Shown in pieces: positions 20,619 through 29,757 of a stretch of DNA of 64,000 nucleotides. The position numbers and the translations under genes are program-made. The notes below the pieces were generated by a model, which was given only the letters and a program-made list of their open reading frames with translations, was not told where the DNA came from and searched no databases. The DNA is from Treponema sp. (lineage in GTDB: Bacteria; Spirochaetota; Spirochaetia; Treponematales; Treponemataceae), in NCBI GenBank assembly GCA_022010055.1, contig CP091737.1, forward strand, positions 496,001 through 560,000, given 5' to 3'. The first letter of the stretch is position 1; every line of letters begins with the position of its first letter.

Positions 20619-20633
20619 TTGTGCCGGGAAAAA

Positions 20634-21467
20634 CTATTGATTTTCTTTCCACGGGAAAAAGAACGCCTTGAAGCCTCTTGTAGGGTTCGCCTCGATGTCG
20701 TCTTTAAGGAGTTCCTTCCACGGAATCTTGCGGCGGGCCCTGCTGTTTAATGGCTCGCCTTTTTTGTCTAATTCTTCTATATAGTCATACTTTTTCATTA
20801 TAAGGCGGAATGCGTTCGCGCGTGCCATTTGAACTCCGCACATTCCTGGAGCGATTCCGAGCATTATGATTGAAATTGCGGCAAGGAACAGGTTGTAAAA
20901 GCCAAGCACGATTGAGACAAAAAGGTTGTCAAATAAAACGATGAAGCACTTTTTTACAGTCTTAAGGAACGGATTGTGCATGTATGCCCTTATAGACGGA
21001 TACCAGAGCAGGGAAGCGATGATTATCAGCGCCGCCCAGATATAGCACACGCCGGCTAAAAGTCCTGCGAAAGAAATCTGGCCGTTCTGCGGCTTAAGAA
21101 AATAAATTCCGCCGATTGCTGCTATTGAAGTTACCGCGACTAGCGAAAGTCCGTATTTTATTCCGTCTGTTATGCAGCTTTTTAACGATTTGAAGAAATC
21201 CTTGAACTCAACTGTTTCGTAGTCGGCGATTCCCTTTGAGGATTCCGCCCACGCAAGCGTGAAAATTGAAGAGCCGCAGACAAGCACCAGCGCAAGAAAA
21301 ATCCAGATGTAAAGGAAAAAATCCGCGTTTTTGAAAACTGTTACTCCAAGACTGGAAATTCCGGTGCATAAAATAATCAGCGCGTCAATCATAAGGTTTG
21401 GAACAAAAAAGAACATAACGTTGTCCCAGCCGTCGTAAAAATTCTTTTTAAAAAATAAACTAAGCAT
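20634..21467 (-). CDS. Predicted polytopic membrane protein
   Basis: A 277-residue protein with about six membrane helices and a basic cytoplasmic C-terminal tail (RARRKIPWKELLKDDI). The opening GWDNVMFFFVPNLMIDALIIL loosely recalls YesL/DUF624-type membrane proteins, but I would not assign it. It converges on the ATPase gene with 15 bp between stops and is divergent from the MCP gene. Confidence 0.6.
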   Translation of the reverse strand: MLSLFFKKNFYDGWDNVMFFFVPNLMIDALIILCTGISSLGVTVFKNADFFLYIWIFLALVLVCGSSIFTLAWAESSKGIADYETVEFKDFFKSLKSCITDGIKYGLSLVAVTSIAAIGGIYFLKPQNGQISFAGLLAGVCYIWAALIIIASLLWYPSIRAYMHNPFLKTVKKCFIVLFDNLFVSIVLGFYNLFLAAISIIMLGIAPGMCGVQMARANAFRLIMKKYDYIEELDKKGEPLNSRARRKIPWKELLKDDIEANPTRGFKAFFFPWKENQ

Positions 21468-21585
21468 ATAAAGAATATAGCAGTAATCTCCAGTTTTTAA
21501 CAGAGAATTATTTTGTATATCTGCCGTTTTGGTTTATAATATCTTTTAGAACAGAGAGATTCTTCTTGTAGAAGGGTTTGATTTA

Positions 21586-23601
21586 ATGAAGTTAAGACGA
21601 CGTTTTGCTATTATCGCTTTTATTTGTGCCGTAGAAATGTTTATTCTTGCAACGCTCACAATGCTTGGGGCAAGTTTTGTTCAACGGCTTCAGAATTTTA
21701 AGTTTCTGGAGCAGGAATGTCAGTTTGATGTTGCGGACATGATTAACTATCTGAATCAGACTGTATATTATGGAGTTGACACGACCCAGGTTTCTTCCGT
21801 GTGGAAATCAAAGGTTGTGGAAACAAATAAAAAATTCCATGAATTTACAGGTTATAAAGGATTAAAGTATTTCTCAAAAGAGCTTAAAGCTGAGGTTGAG
21901 AACGCGGACAGCATCTGGATGAAAGTCATAGCCCAGGTGAATCCGTTTAACATGCACTTTCAGAATATACAGAAAGCTTCAATAACAGAAGATGAAAAAA
22001 ACTATATTTCGCGGAACGGAATAAAGGCGGGCGCTGAATATTTTGTTGATTCAGAGGCGGTCCAGACAATATGCGACAGCACGCTTCTTGTGGAAAATCA
22101 GATGAAGGCGCTTATACAGAACGGCAATGACCTCCGCGATATTATGGCGAAAATTAACGTAATGCTCGGGCAGTCGCTTAGTCATTACACAAATCTTTAC
22201 AGAATCGGGGTGTTCCTGCTTGGAATAATTTTTTCTGGAATTGTAATAGCAAGCATTCATTACGGAACAACAATTGTAATTCAGAATATCTGGAGCATGC
22301 GGGAAATGTCGCTTGCGCTTTCTGAAAAAGATTTTACAACAAAAATAGTTCCTCAGGGCAGCAATGAAATGCGCGATTTGATGAACAACATGAATAATAT
22401 GGTAAAAGAGATAAATGATTTCTTTATTGTTGTAAAAAAGACTGCGGCAAAGGCAATTTCATCTGGTTACTCAATCAACGATTCTTCTTCCGGCACGGCG
22501 GCGGCGACAAATGAAATTAACCTTAATATTGAAAATATTACGGATGAATTTGAAAAAATCAACAAATCCATAGAACGTTCAGTAGAAGCGGTGAACCAGA
22601 TTAATATTCAGGTAAAAACTCTTGTGCAGGATAATAACAGGCAGGTTTCCGCTATAAACGAAAGCACAGATGCGGTAACGAATATGATTCGTGGAATTGA
22701 GCAGATTAAGGAAAATGCGGTTTCTCGTTCAAGGATTGCGGCGGAAATGGACGGATTTGTCACCGATGGCGATGAAAAAATTGCGGCCACAAATAAGATT
22801 CTTGGCGAAGTAATGAACCAGCTTGATCAGATAAAGGAAATTGTGACAATCATCAATTCTGTAAGCGCGCAGACGAACCTTCTTTCTATGAATGCGGCGA
22901 TTGAGTCTGCCCATGCGGGTGAATACGGCAAGGGTTTTGCTGTTGTCGCGGAGGAAATCCGTTCCCTTGCTATTTCCACGGCTAACAATGCAAAAAAAAT
23001 TACGGAATCAATCAAGGGAACTATAGAGGCGGTTACAGAGGCGAACCGCTCCAGCATGCTTGCTTCGGAAGCGTTTGCAAAAGTTTCAAGTCATTCCAAG
23101 GAGATGATTTCGGCTTTTGCCGCCATTACCGGCGAAATTGAGAACATAAACGGACAGACAAAGCATATTACCGAAAAGACAAGCATAACAGCTTCAACGG
23201 CGGACAAAATCAAACACTACTGCGAAAATCTTGCGCAAAATCAGGAGACGGTCGCCTTTGAAATTTCTGCCGTAAGCGGACTTTTTAACAAGGCTTTCGG
23301 CGGGATTAAGGAAATTAATGCCGGAACTGAAGAAATTGTAAAAAGAATGGCGGCGGTCGGTTCGTTGAGCAAGGAAAGCTACAAGAATATGACTGAGCTT
23401 GAAAACGTGCTTGAAGAATTTAAAACAACGAGCGACGAGTCCGAGGAAGTTCAGCAGGAAATTGAAAATTCAGCGATTGAAAACATCATTTCACCGGAAC
23501 TGCAGGCACAGCTTGAGGCGGATTTTGGCAGCGCGGAACACGCAGATTCAGGAGTTGAATTTGACCCTTCCGCAGTGCCCGACGAAACTTCCGGAAGCTA
23601 A
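21586..23601 (+). CDS. Methyl-accepting chemotaxis protein
   Basis: Transmembrane chemoreceptor of 671 residues with an N-terminal helix, a periplasmic helical sensor domain, a second helix near residue 215, a HAMP region and a cytoplasmic signalling domain. The conserved tip reads SAQTNLLSMNAAIESAHAGE. The ligand is unknown. An upstream TATAAT with TTGTAT 16 bases away fits sigma-70 control. The same frame continues after the TAA for 24 acidic codons to a TAG ending at 23676, so the stop may be a point change or an error and the original C-terminus may be longer. Confidence 0.92.
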   Translation: MKLRRRFAIIAFICAVEMFILATLTMLGASFVQRLQNFKFLEQECQFDVADMINYLNQTVYYGVDTTQVSSVWKSKVVETNKKFHEFTGYKGLKYFSKELKAEVENADSIWMKVIAQVNPFNMHFQNIQKASITEDEKNYISRNGIKAGAEYFVDSEAVQTICDSTLLVENQMKALIQNGNDLRDIMAKINVMLGQSLSHYTNLYRIGVFLLGIIFSGIVIASIHYGTTIVIQNIWSMREMSLALSEKDFTTKIVPQGSNEMRDLMNNMNNMVKEINDFFIVVKKTAAKAISSGYSINDSSSGTAAATNEINLNIENITDEFEKINKSIERSVEAVNQINIQVKTLVQDNNRQVSAINESTDAVTNMIRGIEQIKENAVSRSRIAAEMDGFVTDGDEKIAATNKILGEVMNQLDQIKEIVTIINSVSAQTNLLSMNAAIESAHAGEYGKGFAVVAEEIRSLAISTANNAKKITESIKGTIEAVTEANRSSMLASEAFAKVSSHSKEMISAFAAITGEIENINGQTKHITEKTSITASTADKIKHYCENLAQNQETVAFEISAVSGLFNKAFGGIKEINAGTEEIVKRMAAVGSLSKESYKNMTELENVLEEFKTTSDESEEVQQEIENSAIENIISPELQAQLEADFGSAEHADSGVEFDPSAVPDETSGS

Positions 23602-23708
23602 GTAAATTCTGCGGAATCAGGTGCTGCCCCGGATTTTGACGAAATGTTCGAGAATATCCCGGACGAGAATCAATAGGAATTTTGCATTTTTTTATTGAAT
23701 TCTTTAGT

Positions 23709-23737
23709 TTGACGGCACGGTATTAATATGGTATATT
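23709..23737 (+). promoter_or_regulatory. Promoter of candidate antitoxin RNA
   Basis: TTGACG (23709-23714), a spacer of exactly 17 bases and TATATT (23732-23737). No reading frame of note follows, but a terminator does 48 bases further on, as expected for a small RNA gene. Confidence 0.75.
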
Positions 23738-23743
23738 GGAAGA

Positions 23744-23827
23744 AAGGAAAGGCCCGAACTTTGGGTTATCTCCACAGTAGTTCGAATAACCGCTTTCTGT
23801 GAGTCAAACTGAAGCGGTTATTTTTTT
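23744..23827 (+). ncRNA. Candidate antisense RNA antitoxin (about 84 nt)
   Basis: It is bounded by the promoter above and a strong intrinsic terminator: AATAACCGCTT (23785-23795) pairs perfectly with AAGCGGTTATT (23812-23822), then a T-run. It converges on the 35-codon hydrophobic gene on the other strand and reaches its stop codon. The stretch AGTTCGAATAACCGC (23779-23793) recurs as AGTTCGGGAGATAACCGC at 23973-23990. The RNA could therefore pair with the 5' untranslated region of the toxin mRNA in two blocks. This arrangement resembles RNA II of the par/Fst type I system. Expression is not shown. Confidence 0.65.
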
Positions 23828-23933
23828 AACTCTTCTTATTTTTTAGGTAAGAGAGTACTGCGATAACTGTGCCAATAGCAGTGCATATACAACCGATAGT
23901 TGCAAGGACTGCTAAAAAAAGGTCTAAAGTCAT
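23826..23933 (-). CDS. Candidate type I toxin, 35-residue membrane peptide
   Basis: It begins MTLDLFLAVLATIG, continues with one hydrophobic helix, and ends with a charged tail SYLKNKKS. This is the architecture of Fst/Ldr and TxpA-type toxins, which act on the inner membrane. A strong GGGGG ribosome binding site lies seven bases before the ATG. A predicted 5' leader of about 130 nt is rich in inverted repeats (TCAGC-GTTG-GCTGA, CAATTTTAATTG). The convergent small RNA shares complementarity with that leader. It is too short for routine gene calling. The family assignment is by architecture only. Confidence 0.65.
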   Translation of the reverse strand: MTLDLFLAVLATIGCICTAIGTVIAVLSYLKNKKS

Positions 23934-24073
23934 GCAAACCCCCGTAATTCAAATTTCAGCCAACGCTGATTGAGTTCGGGAGATAACCGCCGCAATTAAA
24001 ATTGCCGTGTGTGTTTTTTTCAAAACCCACGCCTGTTCAGGCATTTCCAATGGTTCGATTCTATCATGGTTTA

Positions 24074-24079
24074 ATTATA
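24074..24079 (-). promoter_or_regulatory. -10 box for the toxin transcript
   Basis: On the minus strand a perfect TATAAT lies about 140 bases upstream of the toxin ATG. No good -35 hexamer is found at 16-18 bases. Start of transcription would be near 24067. Confidence 0.45.
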
Positions 24080-24167
24080 CTGTAAATGTGTAAAGTGTAA
24101 TTTTGAATCAATGTTTTTAGGAAAAAATCAGATAAAAACGGCGGTTTCTGTGTCGTGTTCCGTGTCG

Positions 24168-24196
24168 TTGAAAAGATTGAGCGGTTTCAATATAAT
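24168..24196 (+). promoter_or_regulatory. lysS promoter, probably leaderless
   Basis: TTGAAA (24168-24173), a 17-base spacer and TATAAT (24191-24196). The lysS ATG is at 24208, so transcription would start only a few bases before it, and no ribosome binding site exists in between. Confidence 0.8.
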
Positions 24197-24207
24197 ATTT
24201 AGTTATT

Positions 24208-25823
24208 ATGAGTAACAATAACGAAAAGAATTCACAGTTCAGCCACTGGGCGGATCAGATGGCTGATAAAATCATCAGGGAAAAAGGCGACCTTGATTCA
24301 TATACTTGCGCATCTGGAATTACTCCTTCTGGAACTGTGCATATCGGCAACTTCCGGGAAATTATTACGGTTGATCTTGTTGTGCGCGCTTTGCGTGACC
24401 GCGGTAAGAACGTCCGCTTTATTTATTCATGGGATGACTATGACGTTTCCGCAAAGTTCCGGCGAATATGCCTGACCCGGAGATTCTTGAAAAATATTTA
24501 AGGTATCCGATTACGATGGTTCCCGATACAACCGGAAGAAATGAGAACTATGCGCGCCACCACGAGGTTGACATTGAAAAGGAACTTCCGCGTGTAGGAA
24601 TTAATCCCGAATTTTTGTATCAGGCTTCGCGCTACAGGGCAAACCGTTATGCGGAAGGAATGAAAAAAGCTTTGCAGAACCGCGAGCTTATCAAGGAATG
24701 TCTTAATGAATACCGCGATGAGCAGCACAAGATGAAGCCTGAAGATGTATACTGGCCGGTTTCTGTTTTCTGCGGAAAATGCAACAAGGATACAACTGAA
24801 ATTACAGGTTATGACGGTGAATACGGTATTTCCTATAAATGCGAATGCGGTAACTGTGAGACTGCTGACTTGAGGACTTTTAAGGGCGCGAAGCTTGGCT
24901 GGCGGGTTGACTGGCCTATGCGCTGGAACGAGGAAAAAGTTGTGTTTGAGCCGGGTGGAAAAGATCACATTTCTCCGGGCGGTTCTTATGATACTGCTAA
25001 ACTTGTTTCTAAGAAAATCTATAATTGGGACGCGCCGATTACAATGCGTTACGACTTTGTGAATCTTAAGGGTGTTCCTGGAAAAATGTCTTCTTCAAAA
25101 GGAAAGGTTATTTCTCTGGTTGATGCGCTTGAAGTTTATCAGCCTGAGGTTCTGCGATATATTTTTGCCGGAACAAGACCTAATACGGAATTTGCAATTT
25201 CTTTTGACCTTGATGTGAATAAAGTCTATGAAGATTATGATAAGACTGAGCGTATTGTATGGGGCGTAGATAAGGCAAAATCTGAGGATGTTCTTGCAAA
25301 AGAAAAGAGAATTTATATTCTTTCGCAGATTGACGGAAAAATGCCTTCTGTTATGCCTTATCAGATTGGTTTCAGGATGATGACTACATTGCTTCAGACT
25401 TATTCCGGAGATATTGATGCTGTAATAAAATCTTTGGGAGATGTTAAGCCTGAGCAGGAAGCGGCTTTGCGCCGCCGTGCGCAGTGCGCCTGGTATTGGA
25501 TTCGGGAATGCGCGCCATCATGCGCGGAAGATTTCTGCTTTGCGTTAAGAGAGGATGGTTCAAAGGCTGACTTGTCCGGCGATATGCTTGCGGCTGTAAA
25601 GCGTGTCCGCGATGAAGTTGTGCCGCGTGTCGGAAGTTTTGCCCTGGACAAGGAATGTCAGCAGGCGATGTACGACATCGCTACGGAACTTGGTATTGAT
25701 GCAAAGGCTTTGTTTACGGCGTTGTATCAGGCGCTGATTGGAAAGGACCAGGGGCCGCGCCTGGCTTCGTTCATGAAAATTATCGGAAAGGAAAAACTTC
25801 AGAAAATACTTTCTGTATATTAA
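24208..25823 (+). CDS. lysS: Lysyl-tRNA synthetase, class I (1 frame break)
   Basis: Class I LysRS, the archaeal-type enzyme also used by spirochaetes, of about 539 residues. The catalytic core shows TPSGTVHIGNFRE (HIGH motif) and GKMSSSKG (KMSKS motif). A zinc-ribbon-like CGKCNKDT...CECGNC lies between. The frame breaks at the T-run 24446-24448; one T restores WDDYDVFRKVPANMPDPEI. The gene has a consensus promoter directly before the start codon and no ribosome binding site. Confidence 0.95.
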
Positions 25824-25829
25824 AAATAA

Positions 25830-26010
25830 TTCCGGTTTTTTTTTGCAAATTATGAAAGAACGCTCTCGGCAGATTTCCAATTTGCTCAGATGGATTTGGC
25901 TCGAATTCGGGTGCTCCGCACTTTTATTAATTCAATCGCCAAAAATCTTCACAAATTGTAAATCTGCCTGCGCTTTTATTCTTTTTAGAAAAAACTCGAC
26001 ATTCGGGCTA
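25830..26010 (-). mobile_element. MITE-like long palindrome, family M1, copy 2 (inverted)
   Basis: Same element as at 19634-19837 in the opposite orientation. It lacks 15 bp next to the apex (between GGCTCG and AATTCGGG), and the left terminus is degraded (CCGGTTTTTT instead of GTCGAGTTTTTT). It fills the space between convergent lysS and the P-type ATPase gene, ending two bases before the latter's stop codon. Confidence 0.8.
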
Positions 26011-26011
26011 T

Positions 26012-28011
26012 TTATTGTCTTTCAGAAGTTGCCTGCCTGCGCGTTTTTCTTAGGCCTGTGCAGCCAAGGGCGCGCATTGAATTCAGTACGGCAAGGAATG
26101 AAACTCCTACATCGCCGAATACGGCAAGCCACATAGAGCCGATTCCAATTCCGCTTGCAAGCATAATCAGAACTTTTATTCCAATGGAAAATACGATGTT
26201 CTGGCGTACAATTGACATTGTTTTCTTTGAAATTTTGATTGAGTCTGCGACTTTTGAAGGTTCATCCGTCATTATGACAACATCTGCGGATTCAATCGCC
26301 GCGTCTGAGCCAAGCGCGCCCATTGCGATTCCAACATCCGCGCGGGCAAGAACCGGCGCGTCGTTTATTCCATCCCCTGCAAAAGCGACTTTGCCGTTGC
26401 TGTTCTTTAATTCTTCCAGAAGAATTTCTATTTTTGAAACTTTGTCCTGAGGAAGCAGTTCTGAAAAAACTTCTGTAATTCCCAGCTGGGAAGCCGCTTT
26501 TTCCGCCGCCTTGCCGCTGTCTCCGGTAAGCATTACGATTTTTGAAACACCGGTTTTTTTCAGGTTTTTTACCGCGGTTTTAGCGTCGTCCTTTATCTGG
26601 TCAGAAATAACAATAAATCCAAGATATTTTCCGTTTTCTGCTATATGGATTATTGTTCCTGCCTTTTCTTTTGCGGCTCCGGCATCAAAGTTCAAGACTT
26701 TGTTCTCTTTAAGGAGTGTTTCGTTTCCGGCAAGAACAATGTTTCCGTTAAGGTTGACTTTTATTCCCTGTCCGGCAATTTCTTCCGCATCTGAAAGATT
26801 CTGTCTTTTGCAGCATTCTCCGGAATGAGCCGCGCCGAGCGACTTTGCTACCGGATGGTTTGATTTTGCTTCCGCGTGCGCTGCAAGTGCAATCAGCGCA
26901 TCCTTGGATATTGAGGCATCTGCAGGACAGATTTCACTCACCGCGAAATACCCTTTGTAAGTGTTCCTGTCTTGTCAAAAACGGCTGTTCTTATTCTGGA
27001 AAGCGCTTCCACCGAGGATGAGCCTTTCATCAGGATTCCGTTTCTGCTGGCGGCGCCGATTCCTCCAAAAAAAGTAAGCGGCACAGAAATTACGATTGCG
27101 CATGGGCAGGAAACGACAAGAAAAGAGATTGCCCTGTAAACCCATTCGCTCCATTGCCATTCACCTTTTGAAAGCCCGATTGTTATTGACGGAATGATTG
27201 CGACTGAAAGGGCAAGAATACATACTGCCGGCGTATAGATTCTGCTGAATCTTGTGATGAACCGTTCTGTTTTTGTCTTTTTCTGGCTTGAAAACTCAAC
27301 CATTTTTATTATTCTGGATGCGGCGGAATCTTCGGAAAGTCGTACAGTTCTTATTTCTATAGCGGAATTTTTATTGATTGCGCCGGAAAAAACTTCTGCG
27401 CCTTCGGTGATTTCCACAGGAACTGATTCTCCGGTGATTGCCGAATTGTCCAGAAAGGAGCTGCCCTTTGTGATTATCCCGTCTACTGGGATTCTTTCGC
27501 CGGGTTTTACAACTATTGTCTCGCCAGGCTGAACTTCCTCTGCCTTTACGGTTATTTCCTTTCCGCCGCGGATTACATTTGCCGTGTCGGGGCGTATTTC
27601 CATTAGCGCATTGATTGATTTTTCTGATTTGTCTACTGCGTAATCCTCAAAGCGTTCGCCAATCTGATAAAAAAGCATGATTGCGACTGCCTCCGGAAGC
27701 TGGCCGATACAGACTGCTCCTAGTGAGGCAACGGACATAAGGAATTTTTCGTCAAAAAATTCGCCGCGCAGGATATTTTTTACCGCGCTTTTTACGACTA
27801 CGTAGCCGACTAAAAGGTATGCGGCAAGACAAATGCCTGTAAAAATATACTGCTGGTATGTGTCAATCAGATAAAAGTTTTTTATGAAATCTGAAAGTTT
27901 TATATGTTCAAGAATTTCTGCGGCCACAAGAAGGATTCCTGCGGTTATTATTCTTGCCAGGGAAATTTCATTTTCTTCATGTTCGTCTTTTTCAATGTGT
28001 TCGTTTTGCAT
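26012..28011 (-). CDS. Heavy-metal P1B-type ATPase, Zn/Cd/Pb efflux (1 frame break)
   Basis: Metal-exporting ATPase of about 665 residues in the inner membrane. The helix carrying SCPCAIVIS gives the ZntA/CadA-type metal site. The catalytic motifs are DKTGTLTKG, MLTGDSG and GDGINDAPVLA, with TGES in the actuator domain. The usual N-terminal HMA domain is missing and replaced by a short His/Glu-rich stretch (HIEKDEHEENE). The frame breaks at the A-run 26946-26948; one base restores TKGIFAVSEICPAD. It follows arsR by 50 bp with AGGAGG before the ATG, so metal-responsive control is expected. Confidence 0.93.
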
Positions 28012-28061
28012 TGCAGCCTCCTAAAAAGTCCACGTGTTTGATTTTGCGCGCCGGGCTTTGG

Positions 28062-28373
28062 CTATTCGCCAATGTGGTCTAGCCCCTGCGCAAGTATTGA
28101 ATGTACGTGCGCGTCTGCGAGCGAGTAAATAAGCGATTTTCCATCGCGCGTAAATTTTACAAGTCCGTTTGATTTTAGAATCCGCAGCTGATGGCTTACG
28201 GCGGACTGCGTCATTCCAAGAACTTCAGCGATTGCGTTTACTGACATTTCGTTATCCAGCAGGACAAAAAGGATTTTTATCCGCGTTGAATCTCCGAAAA
28301 TCTTAAAAAGCTCCGCAAGGTCAAAAAGTGTGTCTTCGTCGGGCATTGTGTCTGTGATTTCTTGTCCGTCCAT
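28062..28373 (-). CDS. ArsR/SmtB-family metal-responsive repressor
   Basis: A winged-helix repressor of 103 residues. The recognition helix region is MTQSAVSHQLRILKSNGLV. The C-terminal helix carries DAHVHSILAQGLDHIGE. This Asp-x-His...His-xx-Glu layout is that of the alpha-5 zinc site of SmtB/CzrA-type sensors. There is no CxC arsenic or ELCVCDL cadmium site. It is first in the operon with the P-type ATPase and has a matching operator upstream, so zinc-type derepression of efflux is the likely logic. Confidence 0.9.
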   Translation of the reverse strand: MDGQEITDTMPDEDTLFDLAELFKIFGDSTRIKILFVLLDNEMSVNAIAEVLGMTQSAVSHQLRILKSNGLVKFTRDGKSLIYSLADAHVHSILAQGLDHIGE

Positions 28374-28402
28374 AAAATCTCCTTGTGTTTTTGTTATTCA
28401 TT

Positions 28403-28416
28403 TGAACAACTGTTCA
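28403..28416. promoter_or_regulatory. SmtB/CzrA-type operator
   Basis: TGAACAACTGTTCA is a TGAAC/GTTCA palindrome directly upstream of the arsR-type gene, with AT-rich promoter sequence beside it. It matches the general form of operators bound by SmtB/CzrA-type repressors. Confidence 0.7.
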
Positions 28417-28493
28417 TATATTAATATGGTAAAACTTTTCTGTCAAGAAATAGCGGACGGAATTTGACTTTTTATAAATAGCCCGGCAGTCCG

Positions 28494-28847
28494 TTATCCT
28501 TTTATTTCTTTTACAGAATTGTCGCCGTTAAGAAGTATGATTCTTGGATTCCAGTTTTCTGCCAGAGGCTCTTCGATTGTTGTGTACGTTACGATTATCA
28601 CCTTGTCGCCGGGGCATGCTTTTCTGGCCGCCGCGCCGTTCAGGCATATTTCACCTTTTTTTCCGGGAATTATATAGGTTGAAAAACGTTCGCCGTTGTT
28701 TACGTTCAGAATGTCGACTTTTTCCCATGTGTGCATTCCCGCCTTTTTGCAAAGTTCCGTGTCTATGCTGATAGAACCTTCATAATTTAAATTTGCGTCT
28801 GTTACGGTTGCCCGGTGAAGTTTTGCCTTTAATACTGTTATTTCCAT
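28494..28847 (-). CDS. panD: Aspartate 1-decarboxylase precursor
   Basis: Pyruvoyl enzyme of 117 residues making beta-alanine for pantothenate. The self-processing site is in LNYEGSISID, cleaved between Gly and Ser to create the pyruvoyl group. Other family marks are TWEKVDI and GAAARK. Last gene of the panB-panC-coaBC-coaX-panD cluster, with AAGGAAAT before the ATG. Confidence 0.95.
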   Translation of the reverse strand: MEITVLKAKLHRATVTDANLNYEGSISIDTELCKKAGMHTWEKVDILNVNNGERFSTYIIPGKKGEICLNGAAARKACPGDKVIIVTYTTIEEPLAENWNPRIILLNGDNSVKEIKG

Positions 28848-28891
28848 TTTATTTCCTTTTTTTTAGTTTTTTGGTTCCCTGCGCCTGAATT

Positions 28892-29658
28892 TTATGAGTT
28901 CATCTCTACGGCTTTTTTTACACCGGAAAGAACCAGCTCCGGACAGAATTCGTCGAAAATCCGGTAATCTTCAAATCCTTGAAAAACCGCCGGTTGCGAC
29001 AATCAGAGGCTTTTCGTCTTTGAATACATTTTTTGTAAATATGTAAGTAAGTTCCTTAAGCGCGCCGGCGTTTCCAAAGTAAAGTCCGTTCTGGATTGCT
29101 TCTGTTGTCGTGCTTCCGCAGATATGCTCAGGTTTCTGGATTTCCACAGAAGGAAGTTTTGCCGTTCCGCTTGCAAGCGCTTCTGCGCTGATTTTTAGAC
29201 CCGGCAGGATTGCGCCGCCAAGGTATTCCTTGTTTTTTGTTACACAGTCAACGGTGGTCGCCGTTCCCATGTCTATTATTATAAGGTTTTTTTCCGGAAA
29301 AAGTTCTGTAGCGCCGATTGCGCCGGCGATTCTGTCTGCTCCGATTTCCTTGGGATTTGAGTATTTAAGCTTTAAGCCTGTTTATTCCTGCCTGAATGAA
29401 AATCGGCTCTATCTTAAAATATTTTGCAATTGCGCTTGAAAGCGAATAGTTTATTGCCGGAACAACGCTGCATACTCCGATTTTATGTATTTTTTGCCAT
29501 TCAAAACTGTTTTCCCGCAGCACCGACCGTAAAAAAATCCCGATTTCATCCGAGCTTGAGTTTGCTTTTGTCGCGCTCCTGAACTGCAATACCAGCTGGT
29601 CGTCCTTAAAAAGACCGCCGGTTATCTGAGTGTTGCCCACGTCTAAAGTCAATATCAT
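28892..29658 (-). CDS. coaX: Type III pantothenate kinase (2 frame breaks)
   Basis: CoaX-type kinase of about 255 residues phosphorylating pantothenate; this type is not feedback-inhibited by CoA. The N-terminus MILTLDVGNTQ is the phosphate-binding motif, followed by GADRIAGAIGA and DMGTATTVD. The frame breaks at 29391-29393 (one base restores GIKTGLKLKYSNPKEIGADR) and at 28973-28975, where two missing bases or one extra explain the step into EDYRIFDEFCPELVLSG. AGGAAAC precedes the ATG. Confidence 0.9.
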
Positions 29659-29681
29659 AAGTTTCCTCGCATTTATTTTTA

Positions 29682-29757
29682 TGGGGAAAGTCTCCCCTAC
29701 GGTCGCACTTCGTTGCGTCCTACCCCTTCTATGGGGACACCCCATAACGCCCCGTTC
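29682..29757 (-). repeat. Interspersed palindromic repeat, family A, copy 3, forming the coaBC 3' end
   Basis: On the minus strand it reads GGGGCGTTATGGGGTGTCCC, then AGGGGTAGGACGCAACG, AAGTGCGACCGTAGGGG and a closing AGACTTTCCCC. The centre matches 34391-34430 closely. It overlaps the last 18 or so codons of coaBC and supplies its stop codon, then runs into the coaX leader. Confidence 0.8.

Noticed and set aside
23601..24207. tRNA or transfer-messenger RNA in the gap before lysS
   Set aside because: No acceptor or T-arm consensus is present; the inverted repeats are those of a terminator and the toxin leader.
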